Source: Streptomyces smyrnaeus
GTDB lineage: Bacteria; Actinomycetota; Actinomycetes; Streptomycetales; Streptomycetaceae
DNA: 64,000 bases
Assembly (NCBI RefSeq): GCF_017676345.1
Contig: NZ_JAFFZM010000010.1
Coordinates: 206,322 to 270,321 of the forward strand
Direction: 5' to 3'
Under the pieces are notes generated by a model. The model was not told the origin of the DNA. It did not search any database and worked only from the letters and a program-made list of their open reading frames with translations. Of the stretch, positions 1 through 8,354 are shown piece after piece. The translations under genes were made by a program, and so were the position numbers. How positions within the stretch are numbered: position 1 is the stretch's first letter; every line of letters starts with the position of its first letter.

Positions 1-2
1 CC

Positions 3-104
3 TATGCGCTCACCGACATCGAGGCCGACGTCGAGCGCTGCATCGCGGAGGCTGGTCCGCTGCTGGAGACGCTCGCCGAGCGCCTCGCCGCCGACCGGCT
101 GTAG
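3..104 (+). CDS. Glycerate kinase-like protein, C-terminal end (partial)
   Basis: The window opens inside a plus-strand reading frame that ends with TAG at 102-104, leaving 33 C-terminal residues. These end in a helix rich in Leu, Ala and Glu with an Ala-Leu-Thr-Asp-Ile-Glu opening. From memory this resembles the C-terminus of actinobacterial glycerate kinases (GlxK/GarK family), where the segment follows the last strand of the kinase fold. Only the tail is visible, so no catalytic residue can be checked and the family call is tentative. The gene converges on pssA, and a strong hairpin lies between them. Confidence 0.45.
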   Translation, partial: YALTDIEADVERCIAEAGPLLETLAERLAADRL

Positions 105-162
105 CCGCGCCGGACCCGCCCCGTACCCGGAGCACAAGGCTCCGCACCGTACCCGGAGCAAC

Positions 163-199
163 AAGAGGGGCCCGCCGCAGTGCGCGGCGGGCCCCTCTT
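163..199. terminator. Bidirectional terminator hairpin
   Basis: A perfect 16-bp inverted repeat has arms 163-178 (starting AAGAGGGGCC) and 184-199, with a 5-nt loop. The ends of the arms give A-rich and T-rich flanks on both strands. It sits between the convergent glycerate kinase-like gene and pssA, so it probably stops transcription from both sides. Confidence 0.85.
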
Positions 200-220
200 C
201 GTGAGCGTATGGAGCGTCGG

Positions 221-1135
221 TCAGCCCTGGGCGGCGGCCCGTGCCTCGCGGCGGTTGTCGCGGAACGCGTTCACCCGGCGTGCTGTGGCGAACAGCGGAA
301 TCACCGCGCCGAGGACGACCTGGAGGGCGCAGCCGGTCTGGAGCAGCAGCTCGCCTCCGGGAGCGTCGAAGGCCCAGGAGGCGAGGAGCCCCATGCTGAG
401 CGCGATCCAGCACAGCATCGCCACGGCCAGCCGACCTCGCGGCTTCGGGTACTCCACGCGGCTGACCATCAGCCATGCGACGCCGAGGATGCCGAGCGCG
501 GTCGGCAGGAAGGGCAGCTCCAGCAGCACGATGGAGATGACGGTCAAGGCGCCGAAGGGTCCTGGCATGCCCTGGAACATTCCGTTCCGCATCGGCACGC
601 AGGAGAACCGCGCAAGCCGTAGCACCACCGCCAGGAGGACCACCACGGCGGCGACCACGGAGATCCGCTGGTGTGCGTCGTTGGCGACCATGCCCCAGAC
701 GGCCACGAAGTAGGCGGGCGCCAGTCCGAAGCTGATGAGGTCGGAGAGGTTGTCCAACTCGGCGCCCATGGCCGAGCTGCGCAGCTTGCGTGCGACCAGC
801 CCGTCGAACAGGTCGAAGACGGCGGCCATCAGCATCAGCACCACGGCGGTGGCGGCGCTGTGCCGGGCCATACCGCCGTCCTCGCTGCCGGTCAGATGCG
901 GGATGAGGACGCCGGTGGTGGTGAAGTACACCGCCATGAAGCCACAGGTGGCGTTGCCCAGCGTGAGGGTGTCCGCGATCGACAGCCGGGTCGACAGCGG
1001 CATCTCGTCGTCGGCGTCGTCCGCGTAGTCGTCGTCCGCGTACTCGGCGTATCCGGCGAAGTCGTCCTCCCGGTCGGTGGACCGCTCCGCCGCGGGGACC
1101 CAGGCGGCCTGGGCGTCGGGATCAATCACGGTCAA
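221..1135 (-). CDS. pssA: CDP-diacylglycerol--serine O-phosphatidyltransferase
   Basis: This 304-residue integral membrane enzyme condenses CDP-diacylglycerol with serine to give phosphatidylserine. The complete CDP-alcohol phosphotransferase signature is present: Asp108, Asp111-Gly112, Ala115-Arg116, Gly124, Asp128 and Asp132. Several hydrophobic segments surround it. The first 45 residues are an acidic Asp/Glu/Tyr-rich cytoplasmic extension. The ATG overlaps the 3' end of psd by 14 bp, so the two genes, which catalyse successive steps to phosphatidylethanolamine, are translationally coupled. The family assignment is firm. The acidic N-terminal tail has no obvious role. Confidence 0.93.
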   Translation of the reverse strand: MTVIDPDAQAAWVPAAERSTDREDDFAGYAEYADDDYADDADDEMPLSTRLSIADTLTLGNATCGFMAVYFTTTGVLIPHLTGSEDGGMARHSAATAVVLMLMAAVFDLFDGLVARKLRSSAMGAELDNLSDLISFGLAPAYFVAVWGMVANDAHQRISVVAAVVVLLAVVLRLARFSCVPMRNGMFQGMPGPFGALTVISIVLLELPFLPTALGILGVAWLMVSRVEYPKPRGRLAVAMLCWIALSMGLLASWAFDAPGGELLLQTGCALQVVLGAVIPLFATARRVNAFRDNRREARAAAQG

Positions 1136-1811
1136 GGCGAGTCACCCCCGCTGTCGTGGTCTGACCGACCTCCACGGCCGTCTCGACGCCCTCGGGGAGG
1201 TAGAGGTCCACCCGGGAGCCGAACCTGATCAGCCCGAGGCGCTCGCCCTGCTCGACCTTGGCACCACTGGGCACGTACGGCACGATCCGCCGGGCCACGG
1301 CACCGGCGATCTGGACCATCTCGATATCGCCCAGCTCGGTGTCGAAGTGCCAGACGACGCGCTCGTTGTTCTCGCTCTCCTTGTTGAACGCGGGAACGTA
1401 GCCGCCGGGGATGTGCTCGACGGACGTCACCGTGCCCGCGAGCGGGGCGCGGTTGACGTGGACGTTCAGCGGGCTCATGAAGATGGCGACGCGGGTACGG
1501 CCGTCCTGCCACGGCATGATGCTCTGCACCACGCCGTCGGCCGGGGAGATCACCCGGCCCTGGCCGATTTCCCGCTCCGGGTCCCGGAAGAACCACAGCA
1601 TCCCGGCGGCGAGCGCCGTCGCGGGTACGGCGACCAGTGCGGCGCGCTTCGACCTGCGGGCGCGTGCCAGGCTGAGAGCCGCCGTCGCCACGGTCGGGAC
1701 GAGCCACGGCGAGGCTCCGCGTGCCAGGCGCACCCGGGGTGCACCGGGCGTGCCGTGGTCGGTGCCGGACGAGGGAGAGCCGCTGGGTGCTGTGGATGGG
1801 CTGTGGGGCAT
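1122..1811 (-). CDS. psd: Phosphatidylserine decarboxylase proenzyme
   Basis: This 229-residue decarboxylase converts phosphatidylserine to phosphatidylethanolamine at the membrane. It belongs to the short, actinobacterial/archaeal-type family. Gly198-Ser199, in the segment Arg-Phe-Gly-Ser-Arg, is the expected self-cleavage site that yields the pyruvoyl prosthetic group. A Phe-Phe-Arg-Asp-Pro-Glu-Arg motif (74-80) and a hydrophobic anchor just before it are also typical. The first 30 residues are Ser/Pro/Gly-rich. It is the first gene of a two-gene operon with pssA. Its own promoter should lie in the 170 bp between it and the upstream acyl-CoA dehydrogenase gene. Confidence 0.93.
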   Translation of the reverse strand: MPHSPSTAPSGSPSSGTDHGTPGAPRVRLARGASPWLVPTVATAALSLARARRSKRAALVAVPATALAAGMLWFFRDPEREIGQGRVISPADGVVQSIMPWQDGRTRVAIFMSPLNVHVNRAPLAGTVTSVEHIPGGYVPAFNKESENNERVVWHFDTELGDIEMVQIAGAVARRIVPYVPSGAKVEQGERLGLIRFGSRVDLYLPEGVETAVEVGQTTTAGVTRLDRD

Positions 1812-1936
1812 GAATGACCTTCGTAGCGGAGGGAGCCGCGTAGGTGACAGGGGGACGGCGGCTTTCCCGGGATGCTATCGGTTTCTGATGGCAACTGGGC
1901 AAGCCAGCGGGCCAGTCAGTGACCGAAGTCCCGGTC

Positions 1937-1971
1937 CGGGGTGCGCCTTGAAATCTCAAGAAAACACCCCG
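1937..1971 (-). terminator. Nested hairpin at the end of the ethylmalonyl-CoA operon
   Basis: On the minus strand, 11 nt past the acyl-CoA dehydrogenase stop, arms CGGGGTG and CACCCCG (7 bp) enclose a second stem CTTGA/TCAAG (5 bp). There is no U-tract, which is common for Streptomyces terminators. The same stretch lies upstream of psd, so a regulatory role cannot be excluded. Confidence 0.5.
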
Positions 1972-1981
1972 AAACGGACAT

Positions 1982-3196
1982 TCAGCCCTGGCTGCGGTAC
2001 TCCTCCAGGAGCCGCCGGCCCACGATCATTTTCTGGATCTCTGCGGTTCCTTCGCCGATCAGCAGCATCGGCGCCTCCCGGTAGAGCCGCTCGATCTCGT
2101 ACTCCTTGCTGAAACCGTACCCGCCGTGGATGCGGAAGGCGTCCTCCACGACCTCCTTGCAGTACTCGGAGGCGAGATATTTCGCCATTCCCGCCTCCAG
2201 GTCATTGCGTTGGCCGGAGTCCTTCTTGCGGGCGGCACCCACCATCAGGGCGTGTGCCGCCTCGACCTTCGTGGCCATTTCGGCCAGCTTGAACTGAATG
2301 GCCTGATGCCCCGCTATGGGCTTGCCAAACGTGTGACGCTGCTGCGCGTAGTCGATTCCGAGCTCGAACGCACGCTGCGCGACCCCGCAGCCACGTGCCG
2401 CGACGTTCACCCGGCCGACCTCGACCCCGTCCATCATCTGGTAGAAACCGCGGCCGGTCGCGCCGCCGAGCACCCGGTCGGCCGGAATCCGCAGGTCATC
2501 CATGATCAGCTCGGTGGTGTCGACGCCCTTGTAGCCCATTTTGTCGATCTTGCCGGGGATGGTGAGCCCGGCCCTGACCTGGCCGAAACCAGGCTCCTTC
2601 TCCACCAGGAAGGTCGTCATCGACTTGTGCGGAGGCGTGCCGTCGGGGTGCCCCTCGTCCGTGCGGCACAGCACCGCGACGAGCGTGGCGGATCCGCCGT
2701 TGGTCAGCCACATCTTCTGCCCGTTGAGCAGGAAGTCACCGCTGCCGTCCGGAGCGGGGACCCCCTTCGAGGTGATGGCCGACACGTCCGAGCCCAGGCC
2801 CGGTTCGGACATCGAGAAGGCACCGCGGACCTCGCCCGTGGCCATCTTCGGCAGGAAGTGGTCCTTCTGCTCCTGCGTGCCGTGCTGCTTGAGCATGTAC
2901 GCCACGATGAAGTGCGTGTTGATGATGCCGGAGACGCTCATCCAGCCGCGTGCGATCTCCTCCACGCACAGCGCGTAGGTGAGCAGCGACTCGCCCAGCC
3001 CGCCGTACTCCTCGGGAATCATCAGGCCGAAGATGCCCAGTTCCTTCAGGCCCTCGACGATCTCGCTGGGGTACTCGTCCTTGTGCTCCAGCTGAGTGGC
3101 GACCGGCAGGATCTCCTTGTCGACGAAGCTGCGCACCGTCGAGAGGATCTCCTGCTGTATCTCCGTCAGACCCTCGGTCTGCGCCAGCCGTCCCAT
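1982..3196 (-). CDS. Acyl-CoA dehydrogenase, probable methylsuccinyl-CoA dehydrogenase
   Basis: This 404-residue FAD-dependent acyl-CoA dehydrogenase has the family's usual length and full layout: an N-terminal helical domain, a central beta domain with the Trp-Leu-Thr-Asn-Gly flavin-site segment, and a C-terminal helical domain ending in a Gly-Glu-Gly-Thr-Ala-Glu-Ile-Gln motif. It is the last gene of the run ccr-ecm-mcl-mch. By context it should oxidise (2S)-methylsuccinyl-CoA to mesaconyl-CoA in the ethylmalonyl-CoA pathway. The sequence alone cannot exclude another short or branched acyl-CoA substrate. I chose the ATG at 3196, one base after the stop of the preceding gene (TGA-G-ATG) with an AGGTGAG ribosome site. 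The upstream in-frame extension overlaps that gene. Confidence 0.85.
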   Translation of the reverse strand: MGRLAQTEGLTEIQQEILSTVRSFVDKEILPVATQLEHKDEYPSEIVEGLKELGIFGLMIPEEYGGLGESLLTYALCVEEIARGWMSVSGIINTHFIVAYMLKQHGTQEQKDHFLPKMATGEVRGAFSMSEPGLGSDVSAITSKGVPAPDGSGDFLLNGQKMWLTNGGSATLVAVLCRTDEGHPDGTPPHKSMTTFLVEKEPGFGQVRAGLTIPGKIDKMGYKGVDTTELIMDDLRIPADRVLGGATGRGFYQMMDGVEVGRVNVAARGCGVAQRAFELGIDYAQQRHTFGKPIAGHQAIQFKLAEMATKVEAAHALMVGAARKKDSGQRNDLEAGMAKYLASEYCKEVVEDAFRIHGGYGFSKEYEIERLYREAPMLLIGEGTAEIQKMIVGRRLLEEYRSQG

Positions 3197-3197
3197 C

Positions 3198-3722
3198 TCA
3201 CCTACCGCCCTTCGGCGCCGGCTCGCGCAGTTCGGGGCGGCCCGGCTGCTCACCGCCGCGCTCCTTGACGTAGGTCTCGGTCGGCACCATCACCTTGCGC
3301 CGGAAGACGCACACCAGGGTGCCGTCCTGCTTGTAGCCCTTGGTCTCGACGTGCACGATCCCGCGGTCGCTCTTCGACTTCGACGGGGTCTTGTCCAGCA
3401 CCGTCGTCTCGCCGTAGACGGTGTCGCCGTGGAAGGTCGGCGCCACGTGCTTGAGCGACTCGATCTCCAGATTGGCGATGGCCTTCCCCGACACGTCCGG
3501 CACCGACATGCCCAGCAGCAGCGAGTAGATGTAGTTGCCCACCACCACGTTCCTGCCGAAGTCGGTCGTCGACCCGGCGTAGTTGCTGTCCAGGTGCAGC
3601 GGGTGGTGGTTCATGGTGAGCAGACAGAACAGGTGGTCGTCGTACTCGGTGACCGTCTTGCCCGGCCAGTGCTTGTAGGTCTCGCCGACGGTGAACTCTT
3701 CATAGGTGCGTCCGAACTGCAT
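3198..3722 (-). CDS. mch: MaoC-family hydratase, probable mesaconyl-CoA hydratase
   Basis: This 174-residue hot-dog-fold protein has MaoC/R-hydratase features, including a hydrophilic His/Asp-containing segment Asn-His-His-Pro-Leu-His-Leu-Asp near residue 40 and a Gly-rich helix entry after it. It lies 3 bp downstream of mcl and directly upstream of the acyl-CoA dehydrogenase. In the ethylmalonyl-CoA pathway the corresponding enzyme interconverts mesaconyl-CoA and beta-methylmalyl-CoA, and this position between dehydrogenase and lyase fits. The last 25 residues are a charged Pro/Gly-rich tail. Substrate is inferred from context; the fold is clear. Confidence 0.82.
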   Translation of the reverse strand: MQFGRTYEEFTVGETYKHWPGKTVTEYDDHLFCLLTMNHHPLHLDSNYAGSTTDFGRNVVVGNYIYSLLLGMSVPDVSGKAIANLEIESLKHVAPTFHGDTVYGETTVLDKTPSKSKSDRGIVHVETKGYKQDGTLVCVFRRKVMVPTETYVKERGGEQPGRPELREPAPKGGR

Positions 3723-3725
3723 GGA

Positions 3726-4697
3726 TCAGTCCTCCGGAGGGGTGAAGGAGGTGGTGCGCCGCATGCCGGCGGCTCGGCCCTTGCCGGAGATGACCAGCGC
3801 CATCTTGCGGCTGGCCTCGTCGATCATCTCGTCGCCGAGCATCGCCGAGCCCTTCTTGCCGCCCGCCTCGGAGGTGTAGTACTCGTACGCGTCCAGAATC
3901 AGCTCGGCGTGGTCGTAGTCCTCCTGGGAGGGGGAGAAGACCTCGTTGGACACCTCCACCTGCCCCGGGTGCAGTACCCACTTGCCGTCGAAACCGAGCG
4001 CGGCGGCACGCTGGGCGACCTTCCGGTAGCCCTCCACATCGCGGATCTGCAGATAGGGCCCGTCGATCGCCTGCAGATCGTGGGTACGGGCGGCCATCAG
4101 GATCCGCATCAGGATGTAGTGGTAGGCGTCGGCCGGGTAGCCGGGCGGCTGCTCGCCCACCACCAGCGACTTCATATTGATGGACGCCATGAAGTCGGCC
4201 GGGCCGAAGACGATGGTCTCCATCCGGGGCGAGGCCGCGGCGATCTCGTCGACGTTCACCAGGCCCTTGGCGTTCTCGATCTGCGCCTCGATGCCGATGC
4301 GGCCCACATCCAGGCCCACCGTCTTCTCGATCTGGGTCAGCAGCATGTCCAGGGCCTGCACCTGCGCGGCGTCCTGCACCTTCGGCAGCATCACGCAGTC
4401 CAGATTGGCGCCCGCGCCCTCCACGACGGTCACCACGTCGCGGTAGGTCCACTCGGTGGTCCAGTCGTTGACCCGCACGACGCGCGTCTTGCCACTCCAG
4501 TCGCCCTCGTTGAGGAACTTCACGATGGTGTGCCGCGCCTCCGGCTTGGCCAGCGGGGCGCAGGCGTCCTCCAGGTCGAGGAAGACCTGGTCGGCGGGGA
4601 GGCCCTGCGCCTTCTCCAGAAACCGCGGGTTGCTGCCCGGCACGGCCAGGCAGGAACGGCGCGGGCGGAGCGCACGCTGCCGGTTGTCGCTGTTCAC
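3726..4697 (-). CDS. mcl: HpcH/HpaI-type CoA lyase, probable malyl-CoA/beta-methylmalyl-CoA lyase
   Basis: This 323-residue TIM-barrel lyase of the CitE/malyl-CoA lyase group probably cleaves beta-methylmalyl-CoA to glyoxylate and propionyl-CoA, and may handle malyl-CoA. Visible family motifs are Leu-Glu-Asp-Ala near residue 35, a Pro-Lys-Val strand (Leu-Pro-Lys-Val), the metal-binding Glu in Glu-Ala-Gln-Ile-Glu-Asn, and the Asp in Gly-Pro-Ala-Asp-Phe. The start is GTG at 4697 and shares a GTGA 4-bp overlap with the stop of ecm, which implies coupled translation. Its product glyoxylate leaves the pathway here, and a free malate-forming thioesterase would be elsewhere. Confidence 0.87.
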   Translation of the reverse strand: MNSDNRQRALRPRRSCLAVPGSNPRFLEKAQGLPADQVFLDLEDACAPLAKPEARHTIVKFLNEGDWSGKTRVVRVNDWTTEWTYRDVVTVVEGAGANLDCVMLPKVQDAAQVQALDMLLTQIEKTVGLDVGRIGIEAQIENAKGLVNVDEIAAASPRMETIVFGPADFMASINMKSLVVGEQPPGYPADAYHYILMRILMAARTHDLQAIDGPYLQIRDVEGYRKVAQRAAALGFDGKWVLHPGQVEVSNEVFSPSQEDYDHAELILDAYEYYTSEAGGKKGSAMLGDEMIDEASRKMALVISGKGRAAGMRRTTSFTPPED

Positions 4698-6793
4698 GAG
4701 GTGACCTCCAGTGGTTCCATCTGGTCGCGCTCGCTGCGCTCATCGCGCGTATCGAGCTTGTGCTGTGTCCGGATCTCGTCGACGATACGGCCGATGATCC
4801 GGGTGATCCCGAAGTCCTTCGGGGTGAAGACGGCGGCGACCCCCGCCTCGCGCAGCGCCCGTGCGTCCGCGGCCGGGATGATGCCGCCCACGACCACGGG
4901 GACGTCGGCCGCGCCCGCCTTCCGCATCCGCTCCAGCACGTCGGGCACCAGTTCGGCGTGCGAGCCGGAGAGGATGGACAGGCCCACGCAGTGCACGTCC
5001 TCGGCGAGTGCCGCCGAGACGATCTCCTCGGGTGTGAGCCTGATGCCCTGGTAGACCACCTCGAAGCCCGCGTCCCGGGCCCGTACGGCGATCTGTTCGG
5101 CACCGTTGCTGTGGCCGTCGAGCCCCGGCTTGCCCACCAGCAGCCGCAGCTTTCCGACGCCCAGCTCCTCGGCGGTGCGCTCCACCTGCTGCCGCACCGC
5201 GGCCAGCTCGGAGCCCTCCTCGGCGGTCACCGCGACCGGGGCCGAACTCACCCCGGTCGGCGCCCGGAACTCGCCGAAGACCTCGCGCAGCGCGCCCGCC
5301 CACTCCCCGGTGGTGACCCCCGCGCGGGCGCACTCCAGCGTGGCCTCCATCAGATTGGTGTCGCCGGCCGCCGCCTGGCGCAGCGCCGCCAGGGCCTGCT
5401 CGGCGCTCGGGTGCAGTCCCGGCTCGCGGGTGCCCTCGCGCCAGAACGGCTCGTCCCGGGTCTCCCGCCAGCGCTTGACGGCCTCCACGGTGGCCGCCTC
5501 GCCGGCAGGGTCCACCGTGAGGATCGCGGTGTCCAGATCGGCGGTCAGCGGGCTCGGCTCGGTCGACTCGTAGCAGTTGACGCCGATGATCTTCTCCTCG
5601 CCCGACTCGATCCGGGCACGCCGCCGAGCGTGCGAGGCGACCAGCTGGGACTTGAGATAGCCGGACTCGACGGCCGCCATCACCCCGCCCATCTCCTCGA
5701 TCCGCGCCATCTCGGCCAGCGACTCGTCCACCAGTGCGTCCACCTTGGCCTCGACGACGTGCGAGCCGGCGAACAGGTCCTCGTACTCCAGTAGATCGCT
5801 CTCGTGCGCCAGCACCTGCTGGATGCGCAGCGACCACTGCTGGTCCCAGGGGCGGGGCAGACCCAGCGCCTCGTTCCAGGCGGGCAGCTGCACGGCACGC
5901 GCGCGGGCGTCCTTGGAGAGGGTGACGGCCAGCATCTCCAGCACGATGCGCTGGACGTTGTTCTCCGGCTGGGCCTCGGTCAGCCCGAGCGAGTTGACCT
6001 GCACGCCGTAGCGGAAGCGGCGCTGCTTGGGGTCGGTGATGCCGTAGCGCTCGCTGGTGACCCGGTCCCAGATGCGGGTGAAGGCCCGCATCTTGCACAT
6101 CTCCTCGACGAAGCGGACGCCCGCGTTCACGAAGAACGAGATCCGCGCGACGACCCGCCCGAACTCCTCGGGCGGCACCTGACCGCTGTCCCGCACCGCG
6201 TCCAGCACCGCGATCGCCGTCGCCATCGCGTACGAGATCTCCTGCACCGGCGTGGCCCCGGCCTCCTGCAGGTGGTAGCTGCAGATGTTGACCGGGTTCC
6301 ACTTGGGCAGGTGGGCGACCGTGTAGGCGATCATGTCGGTGGTCAGCCGCAGCGAGGGCCCCGGCGGGAAGACATGCGTCCCGCGCGAGAGGTACTCCTT
6401 GACGATGTCGTTCTGCGTCGTGCCCGACAGCTGGGTGATGTCGGCGCCCTGCTCCTCCGCGACCACCTGGTAGAGCGCCAGCAGCCACATGGCGGTGGCG
6501 TTGATGGTCATGGAGGTGTTCATCTTCTCCAGCGGGATGCCGTCGAAGAGCCTGCGCATGTCGCCCAGATGGGAGACCGGGACCCCGACCCGGCCGACCT
6601 CGCCGCGGGCGAGGACGTGGTCGGGGTCGTAACCGGTCTGGGTGGGCAGGTCGAACGCGACGGACAGCCCCGTCTGGCCCTTTTCGAGATTGCGCCGGTA
6701 CAGCTCGTTGGACGCCTCCGCGGTGGAGTGGCCGGCGTATGTGCGCATCAGCCAAGGGCGGTCGCGCTTCCTGTGCTCCCGTTCCTCACTCAT
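4694..6793 (-). CDS. ecm: Ethylmalonyl-CoA mutase (MeaA-type, B12-dependent)
   Basis: This 699-residue adenosylcobalamin mutase rearranges (2R)-ethylmalonyl-CoA to methylsuccinyl-CoA. The catalytic TIM barrel fills roughly residues 10-520. The C-terminal B12 domain carries the base-off Asp-x-His-x-x-Gly motif as Asp559-Gly-His561-Ser-Asn-Gly. Fusion of the two domains on one chain, with no small subunit or MeaB-type chaperone beside it, is typical of MeaA/Ecm rather than two-subunit methylmalonyl-CoA mutase. It lies 9 bp after ccr, whose product is its substrate. That adjacency, plus the rest of the operon, supports Ecm over a generic methylmalonyl-CoA mutase. Confidence 0.9.
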   Translation of the reverse strand: MSEEREHRKRDRPWLMRTYAGHSTAEASNELYRRNLEKGQTGLSVAFDLPTQTGYDPDHVLARGEVGRVGVPVSHLGDMRRLFDGIPLEKMNTSMTINATAMWLLALYQVVAEEQGADITQLSGTTQNDIVKEYLSRGTHVFPPGPSLRLTTDMIAYTVAHLPKWNPVNICSYHLQEAGATPVQEISYAMATAIAVLDAVRDSGQVPPEEFGRVVARISFFVNAGVRFVEEMCKMRAFTRIWDRVTSERYGITDPKQRRFRYGVQVNSLGLTEAQPENNVQRIVLEMLAVTLSKDARARAVQLPAWNEALGLPRPWDQQWSLRIQQVLAHESDLLEYEDLFAGSHVVEAKVDALVDESLAEMARIEEMGGVMAAVESGYLKSQLVASHARRRARIESGEEKIIGVNCYESTEPSPLTADLDTAILTVDPAGEAATVEAVKRWRETRDEPFWREGTREPGLHPSAEQALAALRQAAAGDTNLMEATLECARAGVTTGEWAGALREVFGEFRAPTGVSSAPVAVTAEEGSELAAVRQQVERTAEELGVGKLRLLVGKPGLDGHSNGAEQIAVRARDAGFEVVYQGIRLTPEEIVSAALAEDVHCVGLSILSGSHAELVPDVLERMRKAGAADVPVVVGGIIPAADARALREAGVAAVFTPKDFGITRIIGRIVDEIRTQHKLDTRDERSERDQMEPLEVTS

Positions 6794-6802
6794 GGGGGCG
6801 CC

Positions 6803-8140
6803 TCACACGTTCCGGAACCTGTTGATGGCCTCCAGGTGCTTCGCCCGCTTCTCCTCGTCGCGCACGCCCAGTCCCTCCTCGGGGGCCAGCGCGAGGACGC
6901 CGACCTTGCCCTGGTGGATGTTGCGGTGCACGTCGTGGGCGGCCTGCCCGGTCTCCTCCAGCGGGTAGCTCTTGGAGAGCGTCGGGTGGATCTTGCCCTT
7001 GGCTATCAGCCGGTTGGCCTCCCAGGCCTCGCGGTAGTTGGCGAAGTGCGAGCCGACGATCCGCTTCAGCGACATCCACAGGTAGCGGTTGTCGTAGCTG
7101 TGCTCGTAGCCGGAGGTGGAGGCGCAGGTGACGATGGTGCCCCCCTTGCGGGTGACGTAGACGCTCGCGCCGAAGGTCTCGCGCCCCGGGTGCTCGAAGA
7201 CGATGTCCACGTCCTCGCCGCCGGTCAGCTCGCGGATGCGCTTGCCGAAGCGCTTCCACTCCTTGGGGTCCTGGTTGTGCTCGTCCTTCCAGAACCGGTA
7301 GCCCTCGGCCCTGCGGTCGATGATGGCGTCGGCGCCCATTCGGCGGCAGATCTCGGCCTTCTCCTCGCTGGAGACGACGCAGATCGGGTTGGCGCCGCCG
7401 GCCAGCGCGAACTGCGTGGCGTAGGAGCCGAGTCCGCCGCTGGCGCCCCAGATGAGCACGTTGTCGCCCTGCTTCATCCCGGCGCCGTTCTGTGAGACCA
7501 GCTGCCGGTAGGCGGTGGAGTTGACCAGCCCGGGGGCCGCCGCCTCCTCCCAGCTGAGGTGGTCCGGCTTGGGCATCAGCTGGTTGGACTTGACCAGCGC
7601 GATCTCGGCGAGCCCGCCGAAGTTGGTCTCGAAGCCCCAGATCCGCTGCTCCGGGTCGAGCATGGTGTCGTTGTGCCCGTCGGCGGACTCCAGTTCGACG
7701 GAGAGGCAGTGCGCGACCACCTCGTCGCCCGGCTTCCAGGAGTTGACGCCCACGCCGGTGCGCAGCACGACGCCCGCCAGGTCGGAGCCGATGATGTGGT
7801 ACGGCAGGTCGTGCCGCTTGGCCAGCGGCGAGAGGCGGCCGTAACGCTCCAGGAAGCCGAAGGTGGACAGCGGTTCGAAGATCGAGGTCCACACGGAGTT
7901 GTAGTTGACCGAGGAGGCCATCACGGCCACCAGGGCCTCGCCCGGGCCGAGTTCGGGCAGCGGCACCTCGTCGAGGTGCAGAGACTTGCGCGGGTCCTTG
8001 TCCCGGGTCTCCAGCCCTTCGAACATGTCCACCTCGTCCTTGTGCACCGTCACGGCGCGGTAGGACTCGGGCAGCGGGAGGGCGGCGAAGTCCTCCGGCG
8101 AGGTGTCGGACGCGAGGATCGCGTCGAGGATCTGGTTCAC
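6803..8140 (-). CDS. ccr: Crotonyl-CoA carboxylase/reductase
   Basis: This 445-residue MDR-superfamily enzyme reductively carboxylates crotonyl-CoA with NADPH and CO2 to (2S)-ethylmalonyl-CoA. It catalyses the committed step of the pathway and is also the source of ethylmalonyl extender units for polyketides. The long conserved N-terminal part (Ser-Val-Asn-Tyr-Asn region, then His-Asp-Leu-Pro-Tyr-His) and the Rossmann loop Gly-Ala-Ser-Gly-Gly-Leu-Gly match Streptomyces CCRs closely over the full length. I chose the GTG at 8140 because a GGAGG site lies 8 nt upstream and Streptomyces homologues begin with the same Leu-Asp-Ala-Ile helix. An open frame extends 68 codons further without family resemblance. 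Confidence 0.96.
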   Translation of the reverse strand: MNQILDAILASDTSPEDFAALPLPESYRAVTVHKDEVDMFEGLETRDKDPRKSLHLDEVPLPELGPGEALVAVMASSVNYNSVWTSIFEPLSTFGFLERYGRLSPLAKRHDLPYHIIGSDLAGVVLRTGVGVNSWKPGDEVVAHCLSVELESADGHNDTMLDPEQRIWGFETNFGGLAEIALVKSNQLMPKPDHLSWEEAAAPGLVNSTAYRQLVSQNGAGMKQGDNVLIWGASGGLGSYATQFALAGGANPICVVSSEEKAEICRRMGADAIIDRRAEGYRFWKDEHNQDPKEWKRFGKRIRELTGGEDVDIVFEHPGRETFGASVYVTRKGGTIVTCASTSGYEHSYDNRYLWMSLKRIVGSHFANYREAWEANRLIAKGKIHPTLSKSYPLEETGQAAHDVHRNIHQGKVGVLALAPEEGLGVRDEEKRAKHLEAINRFRNV

Positions 8141-8315
8141 GGTATGCCTCCGGCGGAGCGCGAAGTTACAAGATCGCTTGAGGGACGTCGGTGGTGAGGC
8201 AGTGCCGTCGGTTCGGCTCTTGCGGTGTTCGCGCGGGTGTGCGCGGCTCGCTTGTGACGCCAAGCGTTCCGGGGCACACGGTTTTCGCCGTGGGGACAGC
8301 GCCCGGACTGATGCC

Positions 8316-8344
8316 AAGCTATGACACCCAGTGCCAGAGCACAA
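8316..8344 (-). promoter_or_regulatory. Candidate HrdB-type promoter for the ccr operon
   Basis: On the minus strand TTGTGC (8344-8339) and TAGCTT (8321-8316) are separated by 17 bp. This resembles the Streptomyces vegetative consensus TTGACA-N17/18-TAGGAT in 3 of 6 and 4 of 6 positions. It lies in the least GC-rich part of the ccr upstream region, about 175 bp before the GTG. It is a pattern match only. Confidence 0.3.
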
Positions 8345-8354
8345 GACACTGCGT

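Noticed and set aside
3096..5054. Long plus-strand open frame (652 codons) opposite mch/mcl/ecm, and many similar long antisense frames across the window
   Set aside because: Shadow of genes on the other strand caused by high GC; translations are rich in Arg, His and Gly with no recognisable domains, and the opposite frames are clear enzymes.
6803..8344. Longer ccr reading frame starting at 8344
   Set aside because: The extra 68 codons show no similarity to CCR proteins and overlap the candidate promoter; the GTG at 8140 has a good ribosome site.
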